A stretch of DNA of 51,130 nucleotides from Thiohalobacter sp. (GTDB taxonomy: Bacteria > Pseudomonadota > Gammaproteobacteria > Thiohalobacterales > Thiohalobacteraceae), in NCBI RefSeq assembly GCF_027000115.1, contig NZ_JALTON010000049.1, positions 1-51,130 of the forward strand, in the 5' to 3' direction. The notes beneath the pieces were generated by a model. That model saw nothing but the letters and a program-made list of their open reading frames with translations, made no database searches and was not told the DNA's origin. Numbering within the stretch: the first letter of the stretch is position 1; the number at the start of each line of letters is the position of its first letter. Position numbers and translations under genes: made by a program. Shown one piece after another: positions 1 to 6,189 of the stretch.

Positions 1-127
1 CGATTACATCGAGATGTTCTACAACCGCCGTCGCAAGCACGGCTACAATGACATGCTCTCGCCGGTGGAGTACGAGAAAAGATATTTTATGAAGCTCGAG
101 AGTGTCTAGAGAACCCGGGGCGATTCA
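1..127 (+). mobile_element. Right end of an IS3-family insertion sequence (left part outside window)
   Basis: The first 127 bases are the tail of an IS3-family element. They hold the end of the transposase gene (2-109) and then a candidate terminal inverted repeat at 105-127. Read on the other strand, that repeat starts TGAATCGCCCCGGG, which is typical of IS3-group ends (TGA..CGCCCCGGG). The element stops at about base 127, directly beside the integron-type cassettes, so it probably inserted into or beside the cassette array. The exact boundary is inferred because the left end and any target duplication are outside the window. Confidence 0.75.
2..109 (+). CDS. IS3-family transposase OrfB, C-terminal fragment
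   Basis: The reading frame is open from the window edge and ends at TAG 107-109, giving 35 residues. It contains the characteristic end of the IS3/IS150 integrase-core transposase: YIEMFYNRRRKH, then a few residues, then LSPVEYE. In this family (rve domain, DDE recombinase) the segment lies just after the catalytic glutamate. The catalytic residues themselves are to the left of the window, so it cannot be said whether the element is active. The window edge, not a mutation, cuts this gene. Confidence 0.85.
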   Translation, partial: DYIEMFYNRRRKHGYNDMLSPVEYEKRYFMKLESV

Positions 128-183
128 CTCTTAAGTTGGAAGCAGAGTTAATTTCTGCATTCGGAATACGAAAGTACGGGGGC

Positions 184-489
184 ATGCTTACAAATAAAGT
201 CCGACCTAACCCGAATAACATCAGCCGTAGAATAAAAGTAAATGTGCCAGAAGGATGTTATGAAAAGGCGCAGATGGGTCTAGAACTCGTTAAATCTGCT
301 GTCATGGAGCTGGCAAAAGCCAATCCAGACGGCATAAAAAATTCCGATACAGCGAAATATTTGGGTCTGCAATCTGATTATGGTGGTGGGTCAAAGGATT
401 ACTTGAGCTACAGTATCCTCGGAATTTTAATGAAGGAAGGCAAAATTAAACGTAATGAGAAGAAAAAGCATGTGGCAGTATCAGAGTGA
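184..489 (+). CDS. Hypothetical cassette protein, probably a winged-helix-like domain
   Basis: This gene encodes about 102 residues from ATG 184. The frame stays open further left (TTG 136 would give 117 residues) and even runs into the IS end, so it may be the C-terminal remnant of a longer protein cut by the IS. It is basic at both ends. The middle (residues about 35-90) has the pattern of a helix-turn-helix or winged-helix: NSDTAKYLGL, then a linker, then YLSYSILGILMKEGKI. I recall similar tails on restriction-endonuclease-like proteins, but this is memory, not a search. Its base composition is clearly lower in GC than the chromosomal genes to the right. It is followed within 3 bases by an attC site, so it is a mobile gene cassette. 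No function is assigned. Confidence 0.6.
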   Translation: MLTNKVRPNPNNISRRIKVNVPEGCYEKAQMGLELVKSAVMELAKANPDGIKNSDTAKYLGLQSDYGGGSKDYLSYSILGILMKEGKIKRNEKKKHVAVSE

Positions 490-491
490 GC

Positions 492-556
492 GCATAACAA
501 TGCACTTGAGCGGGGCGCCGCATAAAACGCGGCGCCCCTCAGCTTAATTGTTATCG
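492..556 (+). other. Integron attC recombination site (cassette 1)
   Basis: The site has the architecture of an attC: GCATAAC at 492-498 and GTTATCG at 550-556 at the outer edges, with ATAACAAT and ATTGTTAT as perfectly complementary arms. Inside is a long GC-rich stem (GGGGCGCCGC facing GCGGCGCCCC) around a short AT-rich loop. Folded as single strand it makes the imperfect hairpin that IntI integrases recognise. The stop codon of the preceding gene lies just before it, as in a normal cassette. The predicted crossover is between G550 and T551. No integrase gene is visible in this window. Confidence 0.8.
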
Positions 557-611
557 GCCAGAGGTGAGTGCGGTGTAAGATGGCAATACGGGCAAATTTG
601 GAGAGATCGAT

Positions 612-851
612 ATGGCGAGAAAAGTTGAGGAGATAGAACGTGAAATACGCGCACTGAGTGATGACGAGCGAAATCATTTGCTAAGGGACTTGGTGGCGGA
701 TCTTGATGGGAATCCTGACCCCGAGGTAGAAAGAGCTTGGCTGGAAGAGGCTCGGCGCAGGCTTCGAGAGCTTCAGCAGGGAGATGTTGAAGCGCTGTCC
801 GCTGAAGAAGTATTTAGAAGCGCGAGGGATCGCCTAAAAGATGGAAGTTGA
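612..851 (+). CDS. Addiction-module antitoxin (TIGR02574/Unstab_antitox-like)
   Basis: This acidic 79-residue protein starts MARKVEEIEREI and contains LSDDERNHLLRDLVADLD followed by PEVERAWLEEARRRL. That is the pattern of the short unstable antitoxin family often called putative addiction module component. It would bind and neutralise the toxin encoded by the next gene and, as a complex, probably repress its own promoter. A purine-rich ribosome-binding site (GAGAGA) precedes ATG 612. The toxin gene overlaps the last 11 bases, which couples their translation. The gene sits inside an integron cassette. Assignment to the family is firm from the motif; the regulatory role is inferred from the family. 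Confidence 0.85.
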   Translation: MARKVEEIEREIRALSDDERNHLLRDLVADLDGNPDPEVERAWLEEARRRLRELQQGDVEALSAEEVFRSARDRLKDGS

Positions 852-1137
852 GTTTCATCCCGAAGCAGCCGCTGAATTCACGGCAGCATCTGCTTACTAT
901 GAAGAGGAAGTCCCCGGCCTGGGGGGTGCATTTATCACCGAGTTAGAAAGGGTGGCGGAATTGATAAAGCAACACCCCTTCCTTGGAAGTCCAATAGACG
1001 AAATATTTCGTAGGGTGGTGTTGGTGCGTTTCCCATTTTCTGCCATCTACTGCCTTGAAGAAGAGACGTTATTGATAGTTGCTGTCGCCCACCAGCGGCG
1101 CAAGCCAGGATACTGGCGCGACAGAGTTGGCCGATAA
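841..1137 (+). CDS. ParE/RelE-superfamily toxin
   Basis: This 98-residue protein has the ParE/RelE fold signature: an N-terminal strand (VEFHPEAAAEF), two helices with AYYEEEVPGLGGAFITELER, then FPFSAIYCLEEETLLIVAVAHQRRKPGYW. The final AVAHQRRKPGYW block is typical of ParE-type members. ParE toxins act on DNA gyrase and RelE toxins cut mRNA at the ribosome; the sequence favours the ParE side but does not prove the target. It overlaps the antitoxin by 11 bases and its stop codon (TAA 1135-1137) lies inside the attC site. This is the classical compact toxin cassette of a chromosomal integron. Confidence 0.88.
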   Translation: MEVEFHPEAAAEFTAASAYYEEEVPGLGGAFITELERVAELIKQHPFLGSPIDEIFRRVVLVRFPFSAIYCLEEETLLIVAVAHQRRKPGYWRDRVGR

Positions 1138-1189
1138 CAAACGCTTCCAGCCGACGCAAACAACGCGCGGCTGAAGCGGAACGTTAGCT
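1132..1189 (+). other. Integron attC recombination site (cassette 2)
   Basis: The outer boxes are CGATAAC at 1132-1138 and GTTAGCT at 1183-1189. Between them lie the inner arms CGCTTCCAGCCG and CGGCTGAAGCG, which pair with a bulged base, a hallmark of attC asymmetry, around a short CA-rich loop. The left box is the exact complement of the right box of the first attC (GTTATCG), as expected for adjacent cassettes. Crossover is predicted between G1183 and T1184. After this site the sequence becomes ordinary chromosome. Confidence 0.82.
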
Positions 1190-1219
1190 GGTTGAAGCGC
1201 CGACCTGAAAACGACCGCT

Positions 1220-2092
1220 CTATTTCGACTCGCCATCAATAAACCCCACCCCCGCCCCAATCACCTCCGCATCGCGCAGAATCCGCCGATGCCCCAGCCC
1301 TTCGGTAATCATCAGTTCCGCGCGCGCCCAGTGGGCGGCCAGTGCCTCGGCGTCGGTGAGGGGTGCGTCGCGGTCGTCCCGGTCGTGGATGATGAGTGCC
1401 GGGCAGGCCCGGTCGCCGAGCATGCGGGCGACCTGGAGACGTTCGCGGAAGTCTTCGCCGAAGCGTTGGGCGATGCGGCGGGTCATGTCGGCCATCACGG
1501 CGGGCGGGATGGCCAACATGGCCTGGAAGCGTTCGAGCAGCAGGTCGGGGCCGGCGGGCGGGGCGACCAGGACGCAGCGTTGCAGCGCCAGCCCCTCGCC
1601 CAGCGCCTGGGCGGTGATCAGGGCGCCGAAGGAGTGGGCGATCAGGCCATGCAGGGGGCCTTCGCGGTCGGCCAGCGCACGCAGGGCGCGGGCACACTGG
1701 TAGAGGTCGGTGGCATTACCCGCTGAGCGGCCGTGGCCGGGCGCGTCGAGGCCGACCACGCGGAAGCCGCGCGCCAGTAGGGGGTCGATGAAAGCGCCGA
1801 GCTGGGTGGCGCGGCCGTTCCAGCCGTGCACCAGGGCGATGGTCGGGGCCTGTTCCGGACCCCACTGGTAGGCCGCGAGTTCCAGCCCGTCCACTTCGAG
1901 GATGCCTTCGCGGGCGCGTTCGCGAATGCGCGTCTCGCGCGGTGGTTCGGGGAAGCGGTGGGTGCGGAACCAGAGTTCGCTGGCGAGCCGGCCGAAGGGG
2001 CGGGGGGCGACCGGTCCCAGCCAGCGAAAGGCCAGCCGCAGCAGGCGCAGGCGTGCGGGCTGGCGGGGGCTGCTGCGATGTCGTTTGTTCAT
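1220..2092 (-). CDS. Alpha/beta-hydrolase family protein
   Basis: This protein of 290 residues has the alpha/beta-hydrolase fold. After a basic N-terminal region it shows the oxyanion-loop motif LVHGWNG (88-94), the DAPGHGRS turn, and the nucleophile elbow HSFGA with Ser154. An acidic cluster HDRDDRDAP (236-244) and GLGHRR with His268 complete a plausible Ser-Asp-His triad. The nucleophile motif is A-H-S-F-G rather than strict G-x-S-x-G, which many esterase-like members share. Substrate cannot be told. ATG 2092 is preferred because it removes a low-complexity leader; ATG 2164 in the same frame would add 24 residues. It is convergent with the integron cassettes and stands alone. Confidence 0.8.
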   Translation of the reverse strand: MNKRHRSSPRQPARLRLLRLAFRWLGPVAPRPFGRLASELWFRTHRFPEPPRETRIRERAREGILEVDGLELAAYQWGPEQAPTIALVHGWNGRATQLGAFIDPLLARGFRVVGLDAPGHGRSAGNATDLYQCARALRALADREGPLHGLIAHSFGALITAQALGEGLALQRCVLVAPPAGPDLLLERFQAMLAIPPAVMADMTRRIAQRFGEDFRERLQVARMLGDRACPALIIHDRDDRDAPLTDAEALAAHWARAELMITEGLGHRRILRDAEVIGAGVGFIDGESK

Positions 2093-2348
2093 GTGCCTGA
2101 ATTCATGTCCGAAATTCCGGGTCCTTGGCTTTTGCGCGGATGGGTTGGCCAGCGAAGCCACCACAGGTTTCCGATCATGCGAGGTGTTCTTCCTGTCCTT
2201 TCATTCTGGTGCTTCCGTGGCGCCCTTTTGTCCGGGTGAAACAGGCCGGTAAAGGGCGTGAAACCTTCGGCCGATACCCTGCTTAGGGCAAGGGATGTCC
2301 TGCAGGGCAGACAGGGTTGTCACCTCCAGGCCACAGGGGAGACACGCC

Positions 2349-2528
2349 ATGAGCCCGAGCAAACGCCACATGACCAACGTATCACCGAACACGCCCGCCA
2401 AGAAGCATCGCGCGCGGGTTTCGCAAACCGCGCTGCGCCAGGCGCTGGCCCGCCGCCGGCTGGAAGAGCGGCGCGAGGCCGAGATGCTGCGCCAGCAGTG
2501 CTACGACGTCTTTTCCGACGAGGAGTAA
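2349..2528 (+). CDS. Small charged protein of unknown function
   Basis: This encodes 59 residues from ATG 2349, which is preceded by a strong ribosome-binding site (AGGGGAGA). The N-terminus is basic and polar. The rest is an arginine/glutamate helix (ARRRLEERREAEMLRQQ) ending in an acidic DVFSDEE tail. The layout resembles the short PA3496-type envelope-associated proteins of gammaproteobacteria, but that is only a general likeness. The clear ribosome-binding site and family-like composition argue that it is real. It is followed by a cluster of dispersed repeats and then by the convergent MATE gene. Confidence 0.55.
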   Translation: MSPSKRHMTNVSPNTPAKKHRARVSQTALRQALARRRLEERREAEMLRQQCYDVFSDEE

Positions 2529-2570
2529 GCCGTCGCGGGCGTGCCCGTCACGTATGGCGGCGTCAATCCG

Positions 2571-2706
2571 ATGGGCACGTCGCTGCGCTCCTTTGCCCAT
2601 CCTACGTTCTGCGGGTCTTTGCCACCGCCAGTCAGGTAGGATGGGCAAAGGCCCGAAGGGCCGGGCCCATCACAGCGGTGGTGTGAACCTGATGGGCACG
2701 TCGCTA
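2571..2706. repeat. Inverted cluster of the TAGGATGGGCAAAG dispersed repeat
   Basis: Copies lie in opposite directions: one on the minus strand at 2571-2606 and one on the plus strand at 2636-2672. A truncated end at 2691-2706 runs into the stop codon of the MATE gene. Each copy has a GTAGGATGGGCAAAG start, a short self-complementary centre and a GTGCCCATC end, so each can fold alone and the pair can fold together. Two more clusters occur at 5004-5092 and 14234-14387. All lie directly after gene ends, which suggests REP-like elements with roles in transcript ends, or passive spread. Confidence 0.8.
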
Positions 2707-4041
2707 CAGCTTGCGGGTGTTTGCCAAGGCCAGCGGCTGCCGGCGGAGAAACCATGCCAGTGACAACGCCCGCGCGGCCATGAAGGTCATGAGCGCGGCC
2801 CACAGCCCGTGGTTGCCCCAGGGACTCAGCAGCGCCCAGGCGGGCAGGTAGATCAGGAACACGCTCACCAGCATGCCGTTGCGCAGGTCACGGCTGCGGG
2901 TGGCGCCAATGAATATCCCGTCCAGCCAGAAGGCCCACACCGACAGCAGCGGCGTGGCGATCACCCAGGGCAGGTATTCCAGCGCGGTTTCGCGCACGGC
3001 CTCGATGCCGGTGAGCAGGCGGATGAGTTCCGGGCCGAACAGGGCGTAGCCGAGCGAGAACACCAGTGCCGTGCCGGCGGACCATTGCAGGGTGGTGGCG
3101 AGGCTGCGCTGCAGGGCCTCGCGCCGTCCGGCGCCGATGGCCTTGCCGACCATGGCCTCGGCGGCATGGGCGAAGCCGTCCAGGCCATAGGCCATGAAGG
3201 TCTGGAACTGCAGCAGCACGGCGTTCGCGGCCAGGATCAGTTCGCCGAAGCGCGCGCCCTGGGCAGTGAAGAAGGCAAAGGCCGCGAGCAGGCCCACGGT
3301 GCGCAGAAACAGATCGCCGTTGACGGCGAGCAGCGCGCGGCAGGCGCGCAGGTTGCACAGCCGGGCCGGTTCCCAGTCGCCCGGCATCCGCCGCAGGCGC
3401 CGGCGCGCGAACATCACCGCCATGGTCAGGCCGACGTATTCCGCGAGCACCGAGGCCAGCGCCACGCCGTCGGCCGTCATCCCCAGGCCGTACACGAACA
3501 GCACGTCGAGCAGGGCGTTCAGACCGTTGATGGTGAGGGTAACGATCAGCGGCACGCGGCTGTCCTGCAGGCCGAGGAACCAGCCCCAGAACACATAGTT
3601 CGCCAGCGTCGCCGGCGCCGCCCAGAAGCGCACCTCGACATAGGCGCGCGCCTCGGCGTCGATGCCTGTCTCCGCGCCCATCAGCGCCAGCCCCGCCGCG
3701 GTCAGCCAGGGCTGCAACAGCAGCAGCAACGCCGCGAGCAGCGCAGCCAGGATCAGGCCGCGGCCCAGCACCTCGCGCAGCTCGCGGCCATCCTCCGCGC
3801 CGCAGGCGTGCGCCGCCAGCCCGGTGGTGCCCATGCGCAGGAAGCCGAAGGCCCAGAACAGGAAGTGGATGAGCACCGAGCCGATGGCCACGGCGCCCAG
3901 GTAGACCGGGTCCGGCAGGTGGCCGACGACGGCGGTATCCACCATGCCCAGCAGCGGCACCGAGAGGTTGGACAGGATGATGGGCCCGGCAAGCTGCCAG
4001 ACGTGGCGGTGGGATCCATCCTGCGGGGCCGGTGAAGACAT
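2704..4041 (-). CDS. MATE-family multidrug/sodium-type efflux transporter (DinF-like)
   Basis: This 445-residue inner-membrane protein matches the length and repeat layout of MATE exporters, with about twelve hydrophobic segments. The start is typical: HRHVWQLAGPIILSNLSVP, then GMVDTAVVGHL. The second half begins near FLRTVGLLAAFAFFTAQGA and includes the DGFAHAAEAMVGKAIGAG motif seen in DinF-type members. Such proteins export cationic compounds or metabolites using a Na+ or H+ gradient. ATG 4041 was chosen because the in-frame extension to 4707 is low-complexity and has no membrane character. The stop codon lies at the edge of a dispersed repeat. The transported substrate is unknown. Confidence 0.9.
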   Translation of the reverse strand: MSSPAPQDGSHRHVWQLAGPIILSNLSVPLLGMVDTAVVGHLPDPVYLGAVAIGSVLIHFLFWAFGFLRMGTTGLAAHACGAEDGRELREVLGRGLILAALLAALLLLLQPWLTAAGLALMGAETGIDAEARAYVEVRFWAAPATLANYVFWGWFLGLQDSRVPLIVTLTINGLNALLDVLFVYGLGMTADGVALASVLAEYVGLTMAVMFARRRLRRMPGDWEPARLCNLRACRALLAVNGDLFLRTVGLLAAFAFFTAQGARFGELILAANAVLLQFQTFMAYGLDGFAHAAEAMVGKAIGAGRREALQRSLATTLQWSAGTALVFSLGYALFGPELIRLLTGIEAVRETALEYLPWVIATPLLSVWAFWLDGIFIGATRSRDLRNGMLVSVFLIYLPAWALLSPWGNHGLWAALMTFMAARALSLAWFLRRQPLALANTRKL

Positions 4042-4254
4042 GGGCGCGCAGTGTGCCCGGTCGGGTGCGTTGTTACCAGTCGTTCGCGCGCGGCGGACGT
4101 GCCGCCGGCGCTGCCTGTTTCCGCCGTGGTGCAACATGCGGGCTGCGCCCGGTTTCGGGCGGCGCGGCGATTCCCGGCAGTCTGCGCAGGAAATCGCGGC
4201 CCGATCGCGGGTAATATCCGCGGTTTCGAATTCCCTGCGAAGCGGAGCTGAGGC

Positions 4255-4641
4255 ATGGTGCAGAAACTGGTGGTGGCGATCGACGGCGTGTCCCAGCTCG
4301 AGTACGACCGTACCCGGCCGCTGGCGCCGCAGCAGCAGGCCGCGCTGGAGGCCATGGACCGCAGGATGGACGGCGGCATCCGCCTGGCCGGGCTGGAGGT
4401 GCCCGAGCCCGACCCGCTGCAGCGGGCGCGGTTCGTGGCCGAGCAACTGGTGGCGGCCATCGACACGGAACAGGAGGCGTTGGCCGCGGCCACCCTGGCC
4501 TGGCTGGCGAACCGCCTGCCGGAGTTGCGCCAGGTGGCGGTGCGGCACTCGGCCGCGGGCCGGGTCATCGACCTGGTGTTCGATCGCGATCACGTCCCGG
4601 AACAGACGGTGCAGTTTCACCGGCCCGGGGGTGATGCATGA
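4255..4641 (+). CDS. Conserved hypothetical protein, first of a tandem paralogous pair
   Basis: This soluble protein of 128 residues begins MVQKLVVAIDG after a GGAGCTGAGG ribosome-binding site. It shares a pattern with the next gene: RMDGGIRLAG at about 39-48, PDPLQRARF at 57-65, a helix with VAAID, then WLANRLPELR at 83-92 and a closing strand with V-I-D-L. The next gene has MDGILDKGIELDG, PDEQQRLRY, WLVQRVPRLD and a similar end, so the two look like products of an old tandem duplication. The stop overlaps the next start by 4 bases (ATGA), implying co-translation and perhaps a heterodimer. I do not recognise the family. Confidence 0.7.
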   Translation: MVQKLVVAIDGVSQLEYDRTRPLAPQQQAALEAMDRRMDGGIRLAGLEVPEPDPLQRARFVAEQLVAAIDTEQEALAAATLAWLANRLPELRQVAVRHSAAGRVIDLVFDRDHVPEQTVQFHRPGGDA

Positions 4642-4982
4642 GCCGCGAGGCGCTGGCGGTCTATCGCAACGGGGCCTGCGTGCATGCCTGCGACCGGCGC
4701 GAGGCACGGGCGCGCATGCAGTTCGCGTACGTGGCGAAGATGGACGGGATTCTGGACAAGGGCATCGAACTCGACGGCGAGTTCATCCGCCGGCCGGACG
4801 AGCAGCAGCGGCTGCGCTACATGATCGGCGAGGTGGTAGATGCGGTGCTGCGCAACGACACCCGCATGCTGGACATGCTCGGCCGCTGGCTGGTGCAGCG
4901 GGTACCGCGGCTGGATGCCATCCGCATCGAGGATGCCGGTGCCGAACTCGACGTACGCCTGTCCTTCAGCGACGAGGGATAG
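4638..4982 (+). CDS. Conserved hypothetical protein, second of a tandem paralogous pair
   Basis: This encodes 114 residues starting MSREALAVYRNG, translationally coupled to the preceding gene through an ATGA overlap. The core (FAYVAKMDGILDKGIELDG, then PDEQQRLRYMIGEVVDAVL, WLVQRVPRLD and AELDVRLSFSDE) parallels the upstream protein almost block for block. The central helices are predicted amphipathic. There is no signal peptide, membrane segment or cysteine pattern. A dispersed repeat cluster begins about 20 bases after its stop. The function is unknown; the gene pair could form a two-subunit complex. Confidence 0.7.
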   Translation: MSREALAVYRNGACVHACDRREARARMQFAYVAKMDGILDKGIELDGEFIRRPDEQQRLRYMIGEVVDAVLRNDTRMLDMLGRWLVQRVPRLDAIRIEDAGAELDVRLSFSDEG

Positions 4983-5003
4983 CCTGCCGCCGGCGCGGGC
5001 GTC

Positions 5004-5092
5004 GCAGGATGGGCAAAGGAGCGCAGCGACGTGCCCATCGCACGCTCACCAGCGGACGGATAGGCACGGCGCCATGGCCTCTTGCCCATCCA
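5004..5092. repeat. TAGGATGGGCAAAG-type dispersed repeat, one good and one decayed copy
   Basis: A plus-strand copy at 5004-5040 (GCAGGATGGGCAAAGG ... GTGCCCATCG) is followed by a degenerate minus-strand copy at about 5057-5092 (GGATAGGCACGG ... CTTGCCCATCC). The order, a head-to-head inverted pair, repeats what is seen at 2571-2706 and 14284-14387. The repeat separates the convergent end of the paralogous pair from the DUF2892 gene. Confidence 0.75.
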
Positions 5093-5117
5093 CCCGCACC
5101 GCGGGCCTGCGCTGCGC

Positions 5118-5312
5118 CTACTTGCCTTCCTGCTTGCAGGTCCCGAAGCCAATCAGGGCATAGGCCGGGCAGAAGCCGACGATGGCGGTGATCAGCGGGA
5201 TCAGGCCGATCCAGCCCCAGGGCGTCTTCGGACCCACGAACACCATGGCGATCAGCGCCACGCCCACGATGACCCGCAACAGGCGGTCGATACCTCCGAC
5301 ATTGCACTGCAT
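5118..5312 (-). CDS. DUF2892/YgaP-type transmembrane protein
   Basis: This 64-residue protein has two hydrophobic segments (about 9-26 and 33-55), beginning MQCNVGGIDRLLRVIVG and ending GFGTCKQEGK. It contains the GLIPLITAIVGFCPAY motif that defines the DUF2892 family, the same unit that anchors the E. coli rhodanese YgaP in the inner membrane. It stands alone here with no rhodanese domain attached. It lies 75 bases downstream of a Crp/Fnr-type regulator on the same strand and is probably co-transcribed with it. The role of free-standing members is unknown; association with sulfur or redox regulation is plausible. Confidence 0.88.
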   Translation of the reverse strand: MQCNVGGIDRLLRVIVGVALIAMVFVGPKTPWGWIGLIPLITAIVGFCPAYALIGFGTCKQEGK

Positions 5313-5387
5313 GGTTCTGTCTCCTCTCGCTTGTGGATCGATATGCCGGCAGTGTGCGCCGGCTGTTCGATGGGGTCAGTGACCCGG

Positions 5388-6065
5388 TCACACAAGCCCG
5401 GCACCGGCCACGGCCTTCAACGCGGCGCGATCCAGCAGCTGTACCCGGCCGCGGCCGGCGGCAATCCAGCCGCGGTCGGCGAAGGCGCCGAGGTGGCGGG
5501 TCACCACTTCGCGGGCAGTGCCCAGCTCGGCGGCCAGCGCCTGGTGGGTCTGGTGCACGCAGCCGGCCTCGTCGGCGAGGCCGAGCAGGCAGCCGGCCAG
5601 GCGGCGGTCGATGTCGCCGAAGGCGATGGCCTCCATGCGTCGCAACACTTCTGCGAGCCGTTCCCCGAGACGATGAAAGACAAAGGTACGGAACCGAGCA
5701 GAGGCGCTCAGGGCGCGCTCGAACACCGGCTCGGGAATGGCGAAGGCGGTGACGTCCGTCTCGGCGAAGCCGGCGGCGGGATAACGCTCGTGGGCCAGCA
5801 GGCAGCTGGTGGTGAGCACGCAGGACTGGCCGGGACCCACGCGGTACAGCACCACCTCGCGCCCGGACTCGGTGAGGAGTTCCACCCGCACGCTGCCCTC
5901 GGCCACCAGCAGGTACCGGCTGCAGGCGGCGCCCGGCGCGAACACGGGCGTGCCGGCGGGCAACCGAACCACGGCCAGGCCGGCCGCCAGTGCTTCCAGC
6001 GCCGGGTCCTGCCGCGGGTCCAGTTCGGGAAAGGTTTGCAGCCAGCGCTCGGATGCCTTCATCAT
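5388..6065 (-). CDS. Crp/Fnr-family transcriptional regulator
   Basis: This 225-residue protein has the two-part Crp/Fnr structure. The N-terminal cyclic-nucleotide-like beta barrel (about 20-125) includes GTPVFAPGAACSRYLLVAEG and VLYRVGPGQSC. A long dimer helix follows (about 130-160), then a C-terminal helix-turn-helix with LAAELGTAREVVTRHLGAF (about 180-200). The recognition-helix block REVVTRHL is typical of Fnr-type binding of TTGAT-like half sites. There is no N-terminal cysteine cluster as in oxygen-sensing FNR, though several cysteines occur in the barrel, so a redox or thiol signal is possible but unproven. It precedes a DUF2892 gene, a pairing I have seen in other proteobacteria. 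Confidence 0.9.
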   Translation of the reverse strand: MMKASERWLQTFPELDPRQDPALEALAAGLAVVRLPAGTPVFAPGAACSRYLLVAEGSVRVELLTESGREVVLYRVGPGQSCVLTTSCLLAHERYPAAGFAETDVTAFAIPEPVFERALSASARFRTFVFHRLGERLAEVLRRMEAIAFGDIDRRLAGCLLGLADEAGCVHQTHQALAAELGTAREVVTRHLGAFADRGWIAAGRGRVQLLDRAALKAVAGAGLV

Positions 6066-6189
6066 GCAGTCTCCGGACGGGGGAGGGCGTAATGACCATT
6101 GTACGCAGGAAGCGCTGGGCGGGGGTGTGGGCGCTGCCCTTCGACCAGGAAGGCAGCCTGGCGGGCAGCACGCGCTGAGGCAGGGGGAA

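Larger units (their letters stand above)
551..1183 (+). mobile_element. Integron gene cassette carrying a toxin-antitoxin pair
   Basis: This is the stretch between the crossover points of two attC sites (G^TT at 550/551 and 1183/1184). It holds one promoter-to-stop unit, the antitoxin and ParE-like toxin genes, with almost no spare DNA. Toxin-antitoxin cassettes are common in sedentary chromosomal integrons, where they are thought to stabilise cassette arrays. The cassette has lower GC than the flanking chromosome. It is the last cassette on this side, because ordinary chromosomal genes begin directly after it. Confidence 0.75.

Noticed and set aside
129-141. GTTGGAA at 135-141 as a cassette boundary
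   Set aside because: It does not fit GTTRRRY in the last position, and no pairing partner to the left is visible.
2809-4035. A 408-residue open frame on the strand opposite the MATE gene
   Set aside because: It is a high-GC shadow with glutamine/alanine/glycine-rich, low-information sequence lying antisense to a clear transporter.
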